A stretch of DNA of 64,000 bases from Collimonas sp. OK607 (GTDB lineage Bacteria; Pseudomonadota; Gammaproteobacteria; Burkholderiales; Burkholderiaceae_D). The stretch covers positions 1-64,000 of the forward strand of contig NZ_FOKF01000019.1 in the NCBI RefSeq assembly GCF_900111995.1. Reading direction: 5' to 3'. The notes under the pieces are model-generated. The model had not been told where the DNA came from. It saw only the letters and a program-made list of their open reading frames with translations, and searched no databases. The translations under genes were made by a program, and so were the position numbers. This document shows positions 1-8,488 of this stretch, piece after piece; position 1 is the first letter of the stretch; each line of letters begins with the position of its first letter.

Positions 1-32
1 TACGTGCGCCGGGGGTAGCCCGGCAGCTAGTC

Positions 33-60
33 ACTTTTTCTTGCTTCGCCAAGAAAAAGT
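33..60. repeat. Perfect inverted repeat, terminator-like
   Basis: ACTTTTTCTTG and its exact reverse complement (11 bp each) flank a 6-base loop CTTCGC. The T-rich and A-rich arms could end transcription in either direction. It is the first part of a composite intergenic repeat that continues to about 280. Confidence 0.6.
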
Positions 61-111
61 AACCAAAAAGAAGGCGACCGCAAAGCCACTGCCTTCCCTC
101 CGGTCAGGTCC

Positions 112-205
112 CCAAATGTGGCGCGTATCAGTCGTGTGGAAAGACCAACTCGCTGCGCTCAAACATGTCTTCCCACAATTCCCGACTGACACGCACCACA
201 TTTGG
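112..205. repeat. Long imperfect inverted repeat
   Basis: CCAAATGTGG (112-121) and its complement CCACATTTGG (196-205) bound a 94-base imperfect palindrome. The arms keep pairing inwards through the GCGT / CAGTCG and CGACTGA / ACGC segments. No credible gene overlaps it. It looks like a dispersed repeat rather than a coding region. Confidence 0.6.
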
Positions 206-226
206 CAGCGTCCCAATGCGGAATGC

Positions 227-279
227 ACGTCAAAAACAACTGCAACGTCAAAAGCAGCTGCAACGTCAAAAGCGACGCA
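227..279. repeat. Short tandem repeat, 18-bp unit
   Basis: About three direct copies of ACGTCAAAAGCAGCTGCA lie head to tail at 227-244, 245-262 and 263-279; the last is truncated. They sit just downstream of the stop codon of the leftward VOC gene. Confidence 0.65.
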
Positions 280-300
280 GCCGCCCGGTTTCAACGCCGG

Positions 301-711
301 TCAGCTATCCTTCTCGCAGTTAACCATCCAAGGCGTACCAAACTGATCTTCCAGCATGCCGAAACCGGCGGCCCAAAACGTTTTTTCGTACGGCATTTTG
401 ACCTTGCCGTTCTTCGACAGTGCATCAAAGATACGTTTTCCCTCCGCAATCGTGTCGACATTAATCGACAGGACCATGCCTTGCATTTTCTCAAAATATT
501 CCGGTGGGCAGTCTGAACCCATCAAGACTCCACCATCCATTTCCAGCCGCATGTGCACGATTTTGTCTTGTCGATCAGGTGGCGTTTGTTCTGCCATCGG
601 TGATTCGGCGTTGGTTAATCTGAAGGCGATTTTCCCGCCCAGGACTTGTTGGTATAACTTGAACGCGGCGTCGCACTGGCCGTCGAAATTAAGATAGGCA
701 TTCAATAGCAT
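301..711 (-). CDS. VOC/PhnB-like glyoxalase-fold protein
   Basis: A 136-residue protein of the PhnB-like branch of the vicinal oxygen chelate superfamily. It begins MLLNAYLNFDGQCDAAF and has the family pattern of a single YLxF...A..FY-type strand followed by an internal MGSDCPPEYF segment. Members are small dimeric metal-binding proteins whose substrates are mostly unknown. The start is supported by AAGGAG eight bases upstream. The next two genes on the same strand (SRPBCC and YCII-related) form the trio often seen beside ECF sigma factors, though no sigma factor is present here. Its exact function is unknown. Confidence 0.8.
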   Translation of the reverse strand: MLLNAYLNFDGQCDAAFKLYQQVLGGKIAFRLTNAESPMAEQTPPDRQDKIVHMRLEMDGGVLMGSDCPPEYFEKMQGMVLSINVDTIAEGKRIFDALSKNGKVKMPYEKTFWAAGFGMLEDQFGTPWMVNCEKDS

Positions 712-777
712 AATGTTCTCCTTTATTACTGCGATTAGGGATGAAACCGCGCCGGGCTTGGCGCAATAGTGTCCGTC

Positions 778-1302
778 TTATTTTTCGACGGCGGTCTTCA
801 GGTTGGCAAGGCCTGTTTCAAAATCCTTGCCGATCATGCTGTCCATGCTGAAAAATAATCCCATCACCTTGCTGATATAAGGCGAGGGGCCATACATGGA
901 CCAGGTAACGTTGCTGCTGCCGCCTTGGGCGTCGACGCTAAATTCGGCAGTGTTGCTGCTTTTGAACGGCTTGCTGAAATCTAGCTTGATGAGGGTTTTC
1001 GATGGCGATGTGTCGCTGATCTCCATGCGCCCGGCGCCGACTTTGTCCGAACCTTCCCATGCATACGCAGCACCCTTGCCGCTGGCGGCGCCGCTGAAGG
1101 TTCTTTTCATCGCCGGATCCAGTTTTTCGTAAGGCGACCAGCTTCCCCATTCATGAAAATCGTTGACGCGGGCGAAAATCTTTTCCGGCGGCGCCTTGAT
1201 CGAAATCGTGCGCTGCACGCGGAAAGTGTCGGGCCGGGTGGCGGCATAGCCGAAGATGCCGGCCAGTACAACGACGACGATGATAACGATGGTTTTGATC
1301 AT
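778..1302 (-). CDS. SRPBCC family (polyketide cyclase/START-like) protein
   Basis: A 174-residue protein with one N-terminal hydrophobic segment (about residues 3-20). It is followed by a SRPBCC ligand-binding fold marked by IKAPPEKIFARVNDFHEWGSW, the typical START-like opening (P..vw..l.Dw..w..w.P). The fold makes a hydrophobic cavity for lipids or aromatic ligands, but no substrate can be read from the sequence. The hydrophobic N-terminus suggests membrane anchoring. It is co-oriented with the VOC and YCII-like genes on either side, with gaps of about 35-70 bases, so one operon is likely. Confidence 0.8.
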   Translation of the reverse strand: MIKTIVIIVVVVLAGIFGYAATRPDTFRVQRTISIKAPPEKIFARVNDFHEWGSWSPYEKLDPAMKRTFSGAASGKGAAYAWEGSDKVGAGRMEISDTSPSKTLIKLDFSKPFKSSNTAEFSVDAQGGSSNVTWSMYGPSPYISKVMGLFFSMDSMIGKDFETGLANLKTAVEK

Positions 1303-1336
1303 GGTTTCCTCTGTGTTGCCAGCGATATGACGTGGA

Positions 1337-1780
1337 TCAGGAGTTGGCGTTGTTGTGCTGGCCGGCGCTTTGCTGGCGTAAGCGTTCTTCGGTCTCTCTC
1401 AGTTCAGGCGTGAATTCGTCGCCGAAATCTTCCGCCTCGAATACCTGGCGCAGCTCCAGTTCGACCGCGCCGTCACCGTCAAGCGCTGGCCAGCGCTTGA
1501 CCCATTCAATGGCCTCCTGCCGCGATTGCACCTGGATCATGGTAAAGCCGGCGATCAATTCCTTGGTTTCGGCGAAAGGACCATCGAACACGGTCGGTTT
1601 GCCGCCCGAGAATTTGATGCGCGCGCCTTTGACGCTAGGTTGCAGGCCTTCGCCGGCCACCATGACGCCGGCTTGTACCATTTCTTCGTTGTATTTCATC
1701 ATGGCGGCGATCAGCTCTGTGCTGGGCATGGTACCCGCCTCGGTGTTCTTGTCTGCCTTGCGTATGATCATGAATCGCAT
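1337..1780 (-). CDS. YCII-related (DGPF-domain) protein
   Basis: A 147-residue YCII/DGPF-type protein. It has MRFMIIRKAD at the start, the signature FDGPFAETKELIAGF in the middle, and the family ending (EVRPV-like, here ELRQVFEAEDFGDEF). I placed the start at 1780 because GGAG precedes that ATG and the family begins M(R/K)(F/Y)MI. YCII-like proteins are small ferredoxin-like dimers. The DGPF subgroup is commonly co-transcribed with SRPBCC and VOC genes, as here. It is the first gene of the leftward trio. Confidence 0.8.
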   Translation of the reverse strand: MRFMIIRKADKNTEAGTMPSTELIAAMMKYNEEMVQAGVMVAGEGLQPSVKGARIKFSGGKPTVFDGPFAETKELIAGFTMIQVQSRQEAIEWVKRWPALDGDGAVELELRQVFEAEDFGDEFTPELRETEERLRQQSAGQHNNANS

Positions 1781-2177
1781 CGTGATATCTCCGTCTGGTT
1801 TCAATGGTTTGTACAGGGGACCGGCTGCAGCCGGGTTAAATCCGGGATCTGCTAATTAGTCGAACGGGCGGCAGAGAGATCGACAAACCACAGATTTTTT
1901 TTGAAATTATATTTGATAGGCGGACTTTGCTTGTTGAAATCGCAATTTCATTTGCTGTCATCTGACGGGCGTGATGGCTGCCGGTACTGAATCTGCCGGG
2001 ACGGATGGTGAAACTTAATGTGAGCCTCATAGTAAAGCTTAACTAGCTTAGGCAAGCCTGGCGCAAATTACAAACCGAGCGCTCGTTCAAGCGACACCTT
2101 TTTGCAGTGTGGATATGTACAGTGGGCAGACGTATCCGATGTTATTTGAACGCCGTTGCTCGCACAACATTAAGCAG

Positions 2178-2261
2178 GATAAAAAAATCCATATATATCA
2201 ACAACATAGCTAAAACACATTGGAGTTATCAACAGGACTATCCACAGTTTCTGTGGGTAAC
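2178..2261. repeat. Dispersed intergenic repeat with DnaA-box-like words, copy 1
   Basis: This segment lies in the gene-free stretch 1781-2294, where I see nothing else definite. It contains TTATCAACA, TATCCACAG and CTGTGGGTAA, close to the DnaA box TTATCCACA on both strands. CCACAG-TTT-CTGTGG makes a hairpin. Copies 2 and 3 are at 7101-7183 and 13268-13339. Confidence 0.65.
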
Positions 2262-2294
2262 TTTGACTGGAATGAAAATTCAATCAGGGAGGGT

Positions 2295-2612
2295 TTAGTC
2301 AATCACAACCGCCATGAAGACGGTGGACAGGCTCAGCAGAATCAAGCCAAAGATGAAGGCGATGTCAGCGTATTGCTCCAGCCGTGCGCTACGGCTTGAA
2401 CGCATGGCGGCATACGAGAGTATGCCGCTGGTCAGGAATACCAGGCTGTTCAGCGCCAGCAGATGGCTCAGCCAGATTGCCAGTCCGCTGAACCTGGCGA
2501 GTTTGATGATCGACAGGGCGGTAATGCAAACCCCGATCATCGTGGCGGAAGAGGGCAGGATGTGTTGCGATAGATTGTTGTTTTTGACCGGTTTGTTTAA
2601 CAGTTCAGTCAT
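2295..2612 (-). CDS. Small integral membrane protein, unknown function
   Basis: A 105-residue protein I do not recognise. Three hydrophobic spans can be seen: about residues 24-45 (MIGVCITALSIIKLARF), 46-66 (AIWLSHLLALNSLVFLTS) and 82-103 (IAFIFGLILLSLSTVFMAVV). A short basic loop (RSSRSAR) separates spans 2 and 3. It lies 28 bases downstream of the protease gene on the same strand and could be read through from it. No catalytic motif is evident. Confidence 0.65.
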   Translation of the reverse strand: MTELLNKPVKNNNLSQHILPSSATMIGVCITALSIIKLARFSGLAIWLSHLLALNSLVFLTSGILSYAAMRSSRSARLEQYADIAFIFGLILLSLSTVFMAVVID

Positions 2613-2640
2613 CGTAACCCCATCCTGCTGTGTTGGCGCG

Positions 2641-4128
2641 TTAGCCCAGATTCAAAGGCACAAAGATCTTATCCTTGTCGCGTTGCACCAGTAGCGCCAC
2701 GTTCTTGCCGGCCTTGCTTACCAATTGACGCAACTGCTCGACGCTGTTGACCGGCTTGCCGTTGAGCGACAGGATCACGTCGCCACGCTGGATGCCGGCC
2801 AGTGCCGACGGTCCGGTTGCATCTTCCACCACCAGCCCGCCGTGTGTGCCGACCTGTTGCTGTTCGTCCGGGGTGAGCTGGCGCAGCGCCAGCCCGAGCC
2901 GTGCTTGCGAACCGGCGCCAGTGTCGTTGCTGGCAGTTTTGAGCGCTTCCGCTTCGGTCGGCTTGACGGTCAGCGTCTTGGCCTGGCCGTTGCGCATCAC
3001 CTCGATCGTGCTGCTGGTGCCGGGTGCCGTGTCGGCCACCAGGCTCGGCAAGTCGGACGAATGATTGATCGGCTGGCCATTGAAACGCAGGATCACATCG
3101 CCGGTTTGGAGGCCGCCCTTGTCGGCCGGGCTGCCTTTGTCAACCGAGCTTACCAGCGCGCCGGCGGCAGTCTTCAAGCCGAAAGATTCCGCCAGTGCCT
3201 GGTTGACTTCTTGCACGCTGACGCCCAGATGGCTGCGGATGACCTTGCCATGCTTGACCAGTTGCTGCTCAACCTTGGTGGCGACATCGATCGGAATCGC
3301 AAAAGACAGCCCCTGATAGCCGCCGGTCTGGCTATAGATCTGCGAATTGATGCCGATCACTTCGCCTCTGATATTGAACAGCGGTCCACCCGAGTTGCCA
3401 GGATTGACGGCGACATCGGTCTGGATGAACGGCACGTAATTATCGTCCGGCAGGGAGCGCGACTTGGCGCTGACGATGCCGGCGGTAGCGGTGTTTTCAA
3501 AGCCGTAAGGCGAGCCGATCGCCAGTACCGGTTCGCCAACCTTGGTCAGCGCCGGATTGCCGATCTGCACCGTCGGCAGGTTTTTTGCGTCGATCCGTAT
3601 CACCGCGATATCGCTCTGTTTGTCGGAGCCCAGCACTTTGGCCTTGAATTCGCGGCGGTCGGTTAGCTTGACTGTCACTTCCTGGGCGCCGTCGACCACG
3701 TGGGCGTTGGTCAGTATCAGGCCGTCGGTGCTGATGATGAAGCCAGAGCCTTCGCCGCGCATGATTTGCGGATGGCTAGGGATTTGCAGCTGCGGGCCGA
3801 AACGCTTGAAAAATTGTGAGAACGGATCGTTAGGGTCGAGTTCGCCGGAGTCGTCCTGGTCGGCAACCGCACTCTGTTTCGCTTTGCCGGTGACGCTGAT
3901 GTTCACCACGGCAGGTCCGGAGCGTTCAACTATGCCGGAAAAATCGGTGGCCACAGCCACGGCCGGCGCAGTATTGCTTACCGGCGCCACAGCCTGCGCT
4001 GGTGCCACGATCGCCGCATTGGCGTTGTCGATACCGATATCGCCGTTCTTCGAATGCAGGTAGGCGCCGCCGGCCAACACCAGAACGGCGGCGGCGATGA
4101 TGCTGCGGGTAAAGGTCTGACTATTCAT
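2641..4128 (-). CDS. Periplasmic Do/DegP-HtrA family serine protease
   Basis: A 495-residue trypsin-like protease with two PDZ domains. After a cleavable or anchoring N-terminal hydrophobic segment (about residues 8-22) the protease domain shows all three catalytic residues: His in LTNAHVV, Asp in SDIAVI and Ser in NPGNSGGPL. PDZ1 (LGVSVQEVN...) and PDZ2 (LRQLTPDEQQQ...) follow. It acts in envelope quality control, degrading or holding misfolded periplasmic proteins. I chose the ATG at 4128 (MNSQTFTRS) because AGGAGCACAGC precedes it; an upstream ATG at 4170 adds 14 unlikely residues. The opposite-strand open frame here is a shadow. Confidence 0.93.
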   Translation of the reverse strand: MNSQTFTRSIIAAAVLVLAGGAYLHSKNGDIGIDNANAAIVAPAQAVAPVSNTAPAVAVATDFSGIVERSGPAVVNISVTGKAKQSAVADQDDSGELDPNDPFSQFFKRFGPQLQIPSHPQIMRGEGSGFIISTDGLILTNAHVVDGAQEVTVKLTDRREFKAKVLGSDKQSDIAVIRIDAKNLPTVQIGNPALTKVGEPVLAIGSPYGFENTATAGIVSAKSRSLPDDNYVPFIQTDVAVNPGNSGGPLFNIRGEVIGINSQIYSQTGGYQGLSFAIPIDVATKVEQQLVKHGKVIRSHLGVSVQEVNQALAESFGLKTAAGALVSSVDKGSPADKGGLQTGDVILRFNGQPINHSSDLPSLVADTAPGTSSTIEVMRNGQAKTLTVKPTEAEALKTASNDTGAGSQARLGLALRQLTPDEQQQVGTHGGLVVEDATGPSALAGIQRGDVILSLNGKPVNSVEQLRQLVSKAGKNVALLVQRDKDKIFVPLNLG

Positions 4129-4243
4129 GCTGTGCTCCTTTGCAGATGGACTAGAACTAGCACACAGCATAAATACTAAAAATTAAAGCAGACTTAAGAA
4201 TAAAAAAGAAGAAAACCAAGTGCTTATTTTTAAATCATCCGCT

Positions 4244-4516
4244 CTACCGGTGGCGGACTTTATCTAGCATTGCAGCCCGTAAGATGTCGTTCAAGCGGCT
4301 TTGATAACCTTTTCCTTCTTCCTTAAGCCATTCCACGACATCAGCGTCAATCCGTACCGTCAATTGTTGTTTGAGAGGGCGATAGAATTTTCCGCGGACC
4401 GCACCTTGCCAGTCTTGTCGGGTTGTAGCCGGGAGGTCGGAGAAATCGATATCGTTCTCCGACGTGGCGGCTAATGCTGCCAGTTCCTTGCGGATTGATT
4501 CAGGTACCTTGCTCAT
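4244..4516 (-). CDS. brnA: BrnA-type antitoxin
   Basis: A 90-residue antitoxin. The N-terminal half (DIDFSDLPATTRQDWQGAVRGKFYRPLKQQ) matches the BrnA_antitoxin family. The C-terminal VTVRID-like ribbon (LTVRIDADVVEWLKEEGKGYQSRLNDILRAAML) is the RHH-type DNA-binding and dimerisation part. It neutralises BrnT and represses the operon. The start at 4516 has AAGGAAAA upstream and overlaps the end of brnT by 17 bases, so the two are translationally coupled. Confidence 0.85.
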   Translation of the reverse strand: MSKVPESIRKELAALAATSENDIDFSDLPATTRQDWQGAVRGKFYRPLKQQLTVRIDADVVEWLKEEGKGYQSRLNDILRAAMLDKVRHR

Positions 4517-4784
4517 AGATTTTCCTTTCCAACTTTGTTGCACGCCGCGCTGAGATGATTCGAATATATTCTGAACCGCTCTCTGCTTCATGCCAGGTGT
4601 GGGCTACCAAAAGCAAGGCGATGCCGCCGACCATGCCAACTGTTTGCCACCGATGTTCGTAGTTTTCAACACGCTCTCGCCTGGTGATGTGCAGGGGGTC
4701 GTCAAAGACGAGCGCTGCGGTCTCAAAGCTGACGCCATGTTTACGCTGATTACCCTGGTTCTTGAGGTCATCCCATGAAAACAT
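4500..4784 (-). CDS. brnT: BrnT-type ribonuclease toxin
   Basis: A 94-residue BrnT toxin. The hallmark WDDLKNQGNQRKHGVSFETA opening (W...K...N..KHGvsF) is followed by the central DP and R...T and by a C-terminal IIsARrAtk.Er..Y segment, here IRIISARRATKLERKIYEQ. BrnT is a RelE-like RNase that blocks translation and is held by BrnA. GGAG precedes the ATG by six bases. The gene is first in the pair, the usual BrnT-BrnA order, and its promoter region holds an inverted repeat suited to autoregulation. Confidence 0.88.
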   Translation of the reverse strand: MFSWDDLKNQGNQRKHGVSFETAALVFDDPLHITRRERVENYEHRWQTVGMVGGIALLLVAHTWHEAESGSEYIRIISARRATKLERKIYEQGT

Positions 4785-4785
4785 T

Positions 4786-4809
4786 GTAACTCCAAATATG
4801 TAGTTACAT
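4786..4809. promoter_or_regulatory. Probable brnTA autoregulatory operator
   Basis: TGTAACT and AGTTACA form a perfect 7-bp inverted repeat with a 10-base spacer directly upstream of the brnT start codon, covering the ribosome-binding region. BrnA-type RHH antitoxins bind such palindromes. Assigning BrnA to this site is inference. Confidence 0.5.
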
Positions 4810-4986
4810 TATTGTAGTTTTAAATTGTTAATAAAATAGTAAGTAATTGGAGCATTTCGATGTTTTTTTGCAGCGCATTAATGACAAAGGGAGGCGGCAA
4901 AGGCGGGGAACGTCACAATCCGCGTTTATGCGCGGCAAATTACAAGTTCATCAGAGATGCCCTTAAAGAGCGCCTCGAATAATGCA

Positions 4987-6321
4987 TCAGGCCGCAAAGT
5001 GCACACTGACACGCAGCCCGTGCCCGGTATTTTCCAAATTGACGCTGGCGCGGTGGGCATCGGCAATCTGCTTGACGATCGCCAGCCCCAGGCCACTGCC
5101 ATGCGACTGCGTCTGGCTGTCGGCAGCGCGGTAGAAGCGATCGAATACGCGCTGCAAATCGGCATCTGGAATACCGGGGCCGTGATCTTCCACAGAAACC
5201 GTAACACCGGCGGCATCTGCGGCAAGCGAGACATCGATGCTGCTACCAGGCGGGCTGTGCCGCAGGGCGTTGTCGATCAAATTATTGAACAGAATGCGCA
5301 AGGCATCGGCGTTGCCGGTCAGGCTGGCCGGCATCTCGGTGCCGATGCCCAGATCGATCTGGCGCTCATGGGCGCTCAGGGCGAAGTCGCCGATTACGCT
5401 ATGCAGAAGGGCGCGCAAATCGAGTTCGACGTGGGCTTGTTCAAAGGCGCCGGGTTCCTGGCGTGCCAGCGTCAGCAATTGTTGCAGCAAATGCGTGGCG
5501 CGTTCCAGTCCTTGTTTCAGATCGCCGAAAGCTGCTTGCCGTTCACCGTCGTCGGTGGCGCGTTCAGCCAGCTGGACTTGCAGGCGCAGGGCGGTCAGCG
5601 GTGTGCGCAGTTCGTGCGCGGCGTCGGCAACGAACGCGCGTTGCGCATTGATGGATTGACCGAGGCGCGCCAGTAAATCGTTGAGCGCCTGGGTGAGCGG
5701 CCGGATTTCGCGCGGCAGCGTGGCATCGGGAATCGGCGACAAGGCGTGCATGTCCCGTGACTGGACTTCTGCCGCAGCGCGCCTGATCGGCGCCAGCCCG
5801 CGGCCGACGGCCACCCAGATCAATATGCCCAGCAAGGGAAACAGCAGCAGCAGTGGAGTGACGGTCTTGATCGCCATCTGTGCCGCAATCTGATTGCGCG
5901 CGCTTTGCGGTTGCGCGATCTGCACCACGGTATTGCCGATCTGTGCACTGTACACGCGCCACACGCCATTGCTCTGGCGGACATTGGTAAAGCCCAGTTC
6001 GGCTTGCAACGGCAAGTTTGCCTGCCCATGCGAATGATAAATGACGACGCCGGTGTTGTCCCAGATCTGGATCATGATCTGATCATCCAGTTCCGGCCCG
6101 CTATCGCCATTTTCTATCATCGGAGAAAACGCCTGGCGCGGCAGGGAGGCGACGATCTGCCGCATTTGATAATCGAATAATTCGTTGGCCTCGCCGCGCG
6201 CCTGGAAATACAGGGCGCCGCCGGCCACCAGGATGGCGCCGCTCAAACCGACTGCCAGCCATAGCAGCAAACTCTTCCGTATGGATGGGATTGATAGTCT
6301 TGACGATGATGTCGACGTCAT
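4987..6321 (-). CDS. QseC-like sensor histidine kinase
   Basis: A 444-residue membrane kinase. It has transmembrane span 1 at about residues 18-38, a periplasmic loop of about 120 residues, span 2 at about 157-175 (TPLLLLFPLLGILIWVAV) and then a HAMP-like linker. The H-box contains AHELRTPLTAL, followed by N-box NALRHSP, G1 DHGPGIPD and G2 GSGLGLAIV. It autophosphorylates on the His and passes phosphate to the adjacent regulator. The ligand is not readable; architecture and partner resemble QseC/TctE. Its start overlaps the regulator stop by 4 bases, showing co-translation. Confidence 0.9.
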   Translation of the reverse strand: MTSTSSSRLSIPSIRKSLLLWLAVGLSGAILVAGGALYFQARGEANELFDYQMRQIVASLPRQAFSPMIENGDSGPELDDQIMIQIWDNTGVVIYHSHGQANLPLQAELGFTNVRQSNGVWRVYSAQIGNTVVQIAQPQSARNQIAAQMAIKTVTPLLLLFPLLGILIWVAVGRGLAPIRRAAAEVQSRDMHALSPIPDATLPREIRPLTQALNDLLARLGQSINAQRAFVADAAHELRTPLTALRLQVQLAERATDDGERQAAFGDLKQGLERATHLLQQLLTLARQEPGAFEQAHVELDLRALLHSVIGDFALSAHERQIDLGIGTEMPASLTGNADALRILFNNLIDNALRHSPPGSSIDVSLAADAAGVTVSVEDHGPGIPDADLQRVFDRFYRAADSQTQSHGSGLGLAIVKQIADAHRASVNLENTGHGLRVSVHFAA

Positions 6322-6974
6322 TTGGCCACCATATAACCGATGCCGCGTACATTCTTGATGAAATTGCTGCCGAGTTTTTTACGCAAGGCGTGGATGTAGA
6401 CCTCCACCGCATTACTTTCAATGCTGTCATCCCATCCGTACATTTTTTCTTCCAGTTGCGCTCGCGACAGCACCACGCCAGGACGATCCAGGAAGGCGCG
6501 AAGCAACGCGAATTCGCGCGCCGAGAGATTGACCTGGCGGCCTTCCAGCAGCACCTCATGGGTAGCCGGATTGAGCGTCAACTGGCCCAGCTCGATCAAC
6601 GGTTCGGCACGTCCGGACTGGCGCCGCAGCAGGGCGCGAATCCGGGCCGCCAGTTCTTCCAGGTCAAACGGCTTGACCAGGTAGTCGTCGGCGCCGCCAT
6701 CCAGGCCGGCCACCCGGTCCGATACGGCATCGCGCGCAGTCAGTATCAGCACCGGAATCCGGTTGCCGCCGGCGCGCAGCGACTTCAGGACCTCCAGGCC
6801 GTTTTTTTTCGGTAAGCCGAGATCGAGCAGCAGTAACTGGTAATCCTCTTGGGCCAGCGCACTCAGCGCCGCAGCGCCGTCCTGCACCCAGTCGACGGCA
6901 AAACCGTCCTGGCGCAATCCCTTGCGCACGGCTTCGCCAACCATCAGATCGTCTTCTACCAACAGCAAACGCAT
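6318..6974 (-). CDS. OmpR/QseB-type response regulator
   Basis: A 218-residue regulator. The receiver domain (residues about 1-118) has acidic pocket EDD near the start, phosphoacceptor Asp in LLLLDLGLPKKNG, the conserved Thr in ILTARD and Lys in LVKPFDLEEL. The C-terminal winged helix (about 125-218) ends FIKNVRGIGYMVAK, typical of OmpR/PhoB proteins. AAGGAG lies upstream of the ATG. It is the first gene of a two-gene operon with the kinase. QseB-like by sequence style; its regulon cannot be deduced. Confidence 0.92.
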   Translation of the reverse strand: MRLLLVEDDLMVGEAVRKGLRQDGFAVDWVQDGAAALSALAQEDYQLLLLDLGLPKKNGLEVLKSLRAGGNRIPVLILTARDAVSDRVAGLDGGADDYLVKPFDLEELAARIRALLRRQSGRAEPLIELGQLTLNPATHEVLLEGRQVNLSAREFALLRAFLDRPGVVLSRAQLEEKMYGWDDSIESNAVEVYIHALRKKLGSNFIKNVRGIGYMVAK

Positions 6975-7100
6975 GGCACCAGCTCCTTAGCAACGGCAAA
7001 CAAAGATCGAAAACCGTCACAGTTTAGCCGGATTGAATTAAAGGATTCTTAAACGATTTTTAAACATTCTCAGGCTGGCCCCGCGGCAACTCTGTGCAGT

Positions 7101-7183
7101 GATAAAAAATTCATATATATCAACGACATAACTAAAACGCTCGGTAGTTATCAACAGGACTGTCCACAATTTCTGTGGGTAAC
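7101..7183. repeat. Dispersed intergenic repeat with DnaA-box-like words, copy 2
   Basis: About 80% identical by eye to the copy at 2178-2261 over its whole length. It includes the shared ATATATCAAC, GTTATCAACAGGACT, TCCACA and TTTCTGTGGGTAAC blocks. It lies between the leftward regulator gene and the rightward VF530-type gene. Confidence 0.65.
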
Positions 7184-7302
7184 CTGTATAGTTGTAATTT
7201 AGATAATGACAGAACTGCCGAAAACTTGAATACTGTGCCGTGTACAGTGCTGCAGGTTCATGTGGCCGTAGAATGTCAGCCTGAACCTTGATCGAGAAAC
7301 GC

Positions 7303-7527
7303 ATGACACAGAACACACATCATCATTTGCACGGCGTTACGCTGGAAGCGATGCTGACCGAACTGGTAGCCCATTACGGCTGGGATGGATTGGGGCAGCG
7401 GATCGACATCCGTTGTTTCAAGAGCGATCCCAGCATCAAATCCAGCCTGACATTTCTGCGCAAGACAGAATGGGCGCGCGAGAAGGTAGAAGCCATGTAC
7501 GTGGGTATGCGGCGCGCAATGAAATGA
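7303..7527 (+). CDS. VF530 family (DUF2132) small protein
   Basis: A 74-residue protein of the VF530 family, a compact fold suggested to bind DNA. Conserved stretches are [45 protein letters not shown] and [10 protein letters not shown]. The family is usually 70-80 residues. I start it at 7303 because the five extra residues from 7288 are not family-like. It stands alone, downstream of repeat copy 2. The biological role is not established. Confidence 0.85.
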   Translation: MTQNTHHHLHGVTLEAMLTELVAHYGWDGLGQRIDIRCFKSDPSIKSSLTFLRKTEWAREKVEAMYVGMRRAMK

Positions 7528-7707
7528 GTTTTTGAAAAATGAGGTAAAGTTTTGTGGCGGTGGCTGTATTTGCACTCGCATTCGTAATCGTATTTACCCT
7601 GGCCCCGGCCCGGAAATTTTCTCAGTGCGCCATTCCTAAGTAGAATCCCTGGCGCTTGCTGACTTGATGCTTGACCTGATGATTTGCTAACAGCAGGAAG
7701 AACCAGC

Positions 7708-8100
7708 ATGCGCAATGTAATTTATAAAACGGTGGTCTTGAAGGCGCCCCCCGAGGCGTTGTTCGATATGTATATGGATCCGGTGATGCATCAGGCAATC
7801 ACCGGGCTGCCGGTCACCATTGGTGGCGAAGCCGGCGCTGAGTTTTCGGCGTTCGATGGCGCCCTGACCGGCGTCATGCTGCAGGTGGCCAAGCCCAGGC
7901 TGATCGTTCAGACCTGGCGTTCGACGGCGTTTGCCGCAGACGATCCGGATTCGGTCCTGATCCTGTCGTTTCATTCCCAAGGTGAGCATGGGCGCATAGA
8001 GCTTGTGCATCTGGACGTGCCAGACCAGGATTACGAGCAGGTCAAGATTGGCTGGCGTGAAAAATACTTTGAGCCGTGGCGCGAGTTTTTGGCGAATTGA
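7708..8100 (+). CDS. SRPBCC / AHSA1-like protein
   Basis: A 130-residue Aha1 C-terminal (AHSA1/SRPBCC) fold protein. It begins MRNVIYKTVVLKAPPEALFDMYMDPVMHQAITG and ends with WREKYFEPWREFL, the usual last helix. The pattern VxLxAPPExLFDxYxDPxxH is typical of stand-alone AHSA1 proteins, which bind small hydrophobic ligands. The start at 7708 follows AGGAAGAACCAGC and matches the family. A single gene with no operon partner. Confidence 0.8.
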   Translation: MRNVIYKTVVLKAPPEALFDMYMDPVMHQAITGLPVTIGGEAGAEFSAFDGALTGVMLQVAKPRLIVQTWRSTAFAADDPDSVLILSFHSQGEHGRIELVHLDVPDQDYEQVKIGWREKYFEPWREFLAN

Positions 8101-8292
8101 ACTGTCAGCCGGCGGCACTGCATTTGCCACCGACGATTAATAAAAAAGCATGAATTTAAATGTTGTCATAAATGATATGGCGGTCAAGGTACCTGATTTG
8201 TAAACCTGTTAAATCTGACAGGTGTGGCAGCTTCTGTTTGTCACTAGAATAAAGCTGTCTATCGGAGCCTATCCTCTCCTATGTTGATATTT

Positions 8293-8326
8293 AGCCCGCC
8301 GCCGTATGGCGGCGGGCTTTTTTTTT
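8293..8326 (+). terminator. Strong intrinsic terminator
   Basis: An 11-bp perfect stem AGCCCGCCGCC / GGCGGCGGGCT with loop GTAT, followed by a run of nine T. It ends whatever is transcribed across the gene-free stretch 8101-8488, possibly a small RNA. Confidence 0.8.
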
Positions 8327-8358
8327 CCGGTCTCCCTCCAGTGCCCCCCGCACCGGTT

Positions 8359-8392
8359 AACCGCGATCTCGCCATGAGAGCGCGGTTTTTTT
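8359..8392 (+). terminator. Second, tandem intrinsic terminator
   Basis: AACCGCG...TCTC-GCCAT-GAGA...CGCGGTT followed by seven T. It lies 33 bases after the previous terminator, so the lipoprotein gene downstream is well insulated. Confidence 0.65.
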
Positions 8393-8488
8393 ATGACGGT
8401 TGTCGAGATTGCATCCTCCTTGCACTTCCGCTTAAGATCTGCCATTGCCCGAATTGCTAAAGCGCGGCAAATCGCTACAGGGAAAAGA

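Noticed and set aside
2725-3666. 313-residue open frame on the + strand
   Set aside because: It lies entirely antisense to the HtrA-type protease gene and has no family-like sequence; shadow of high-GC coding.
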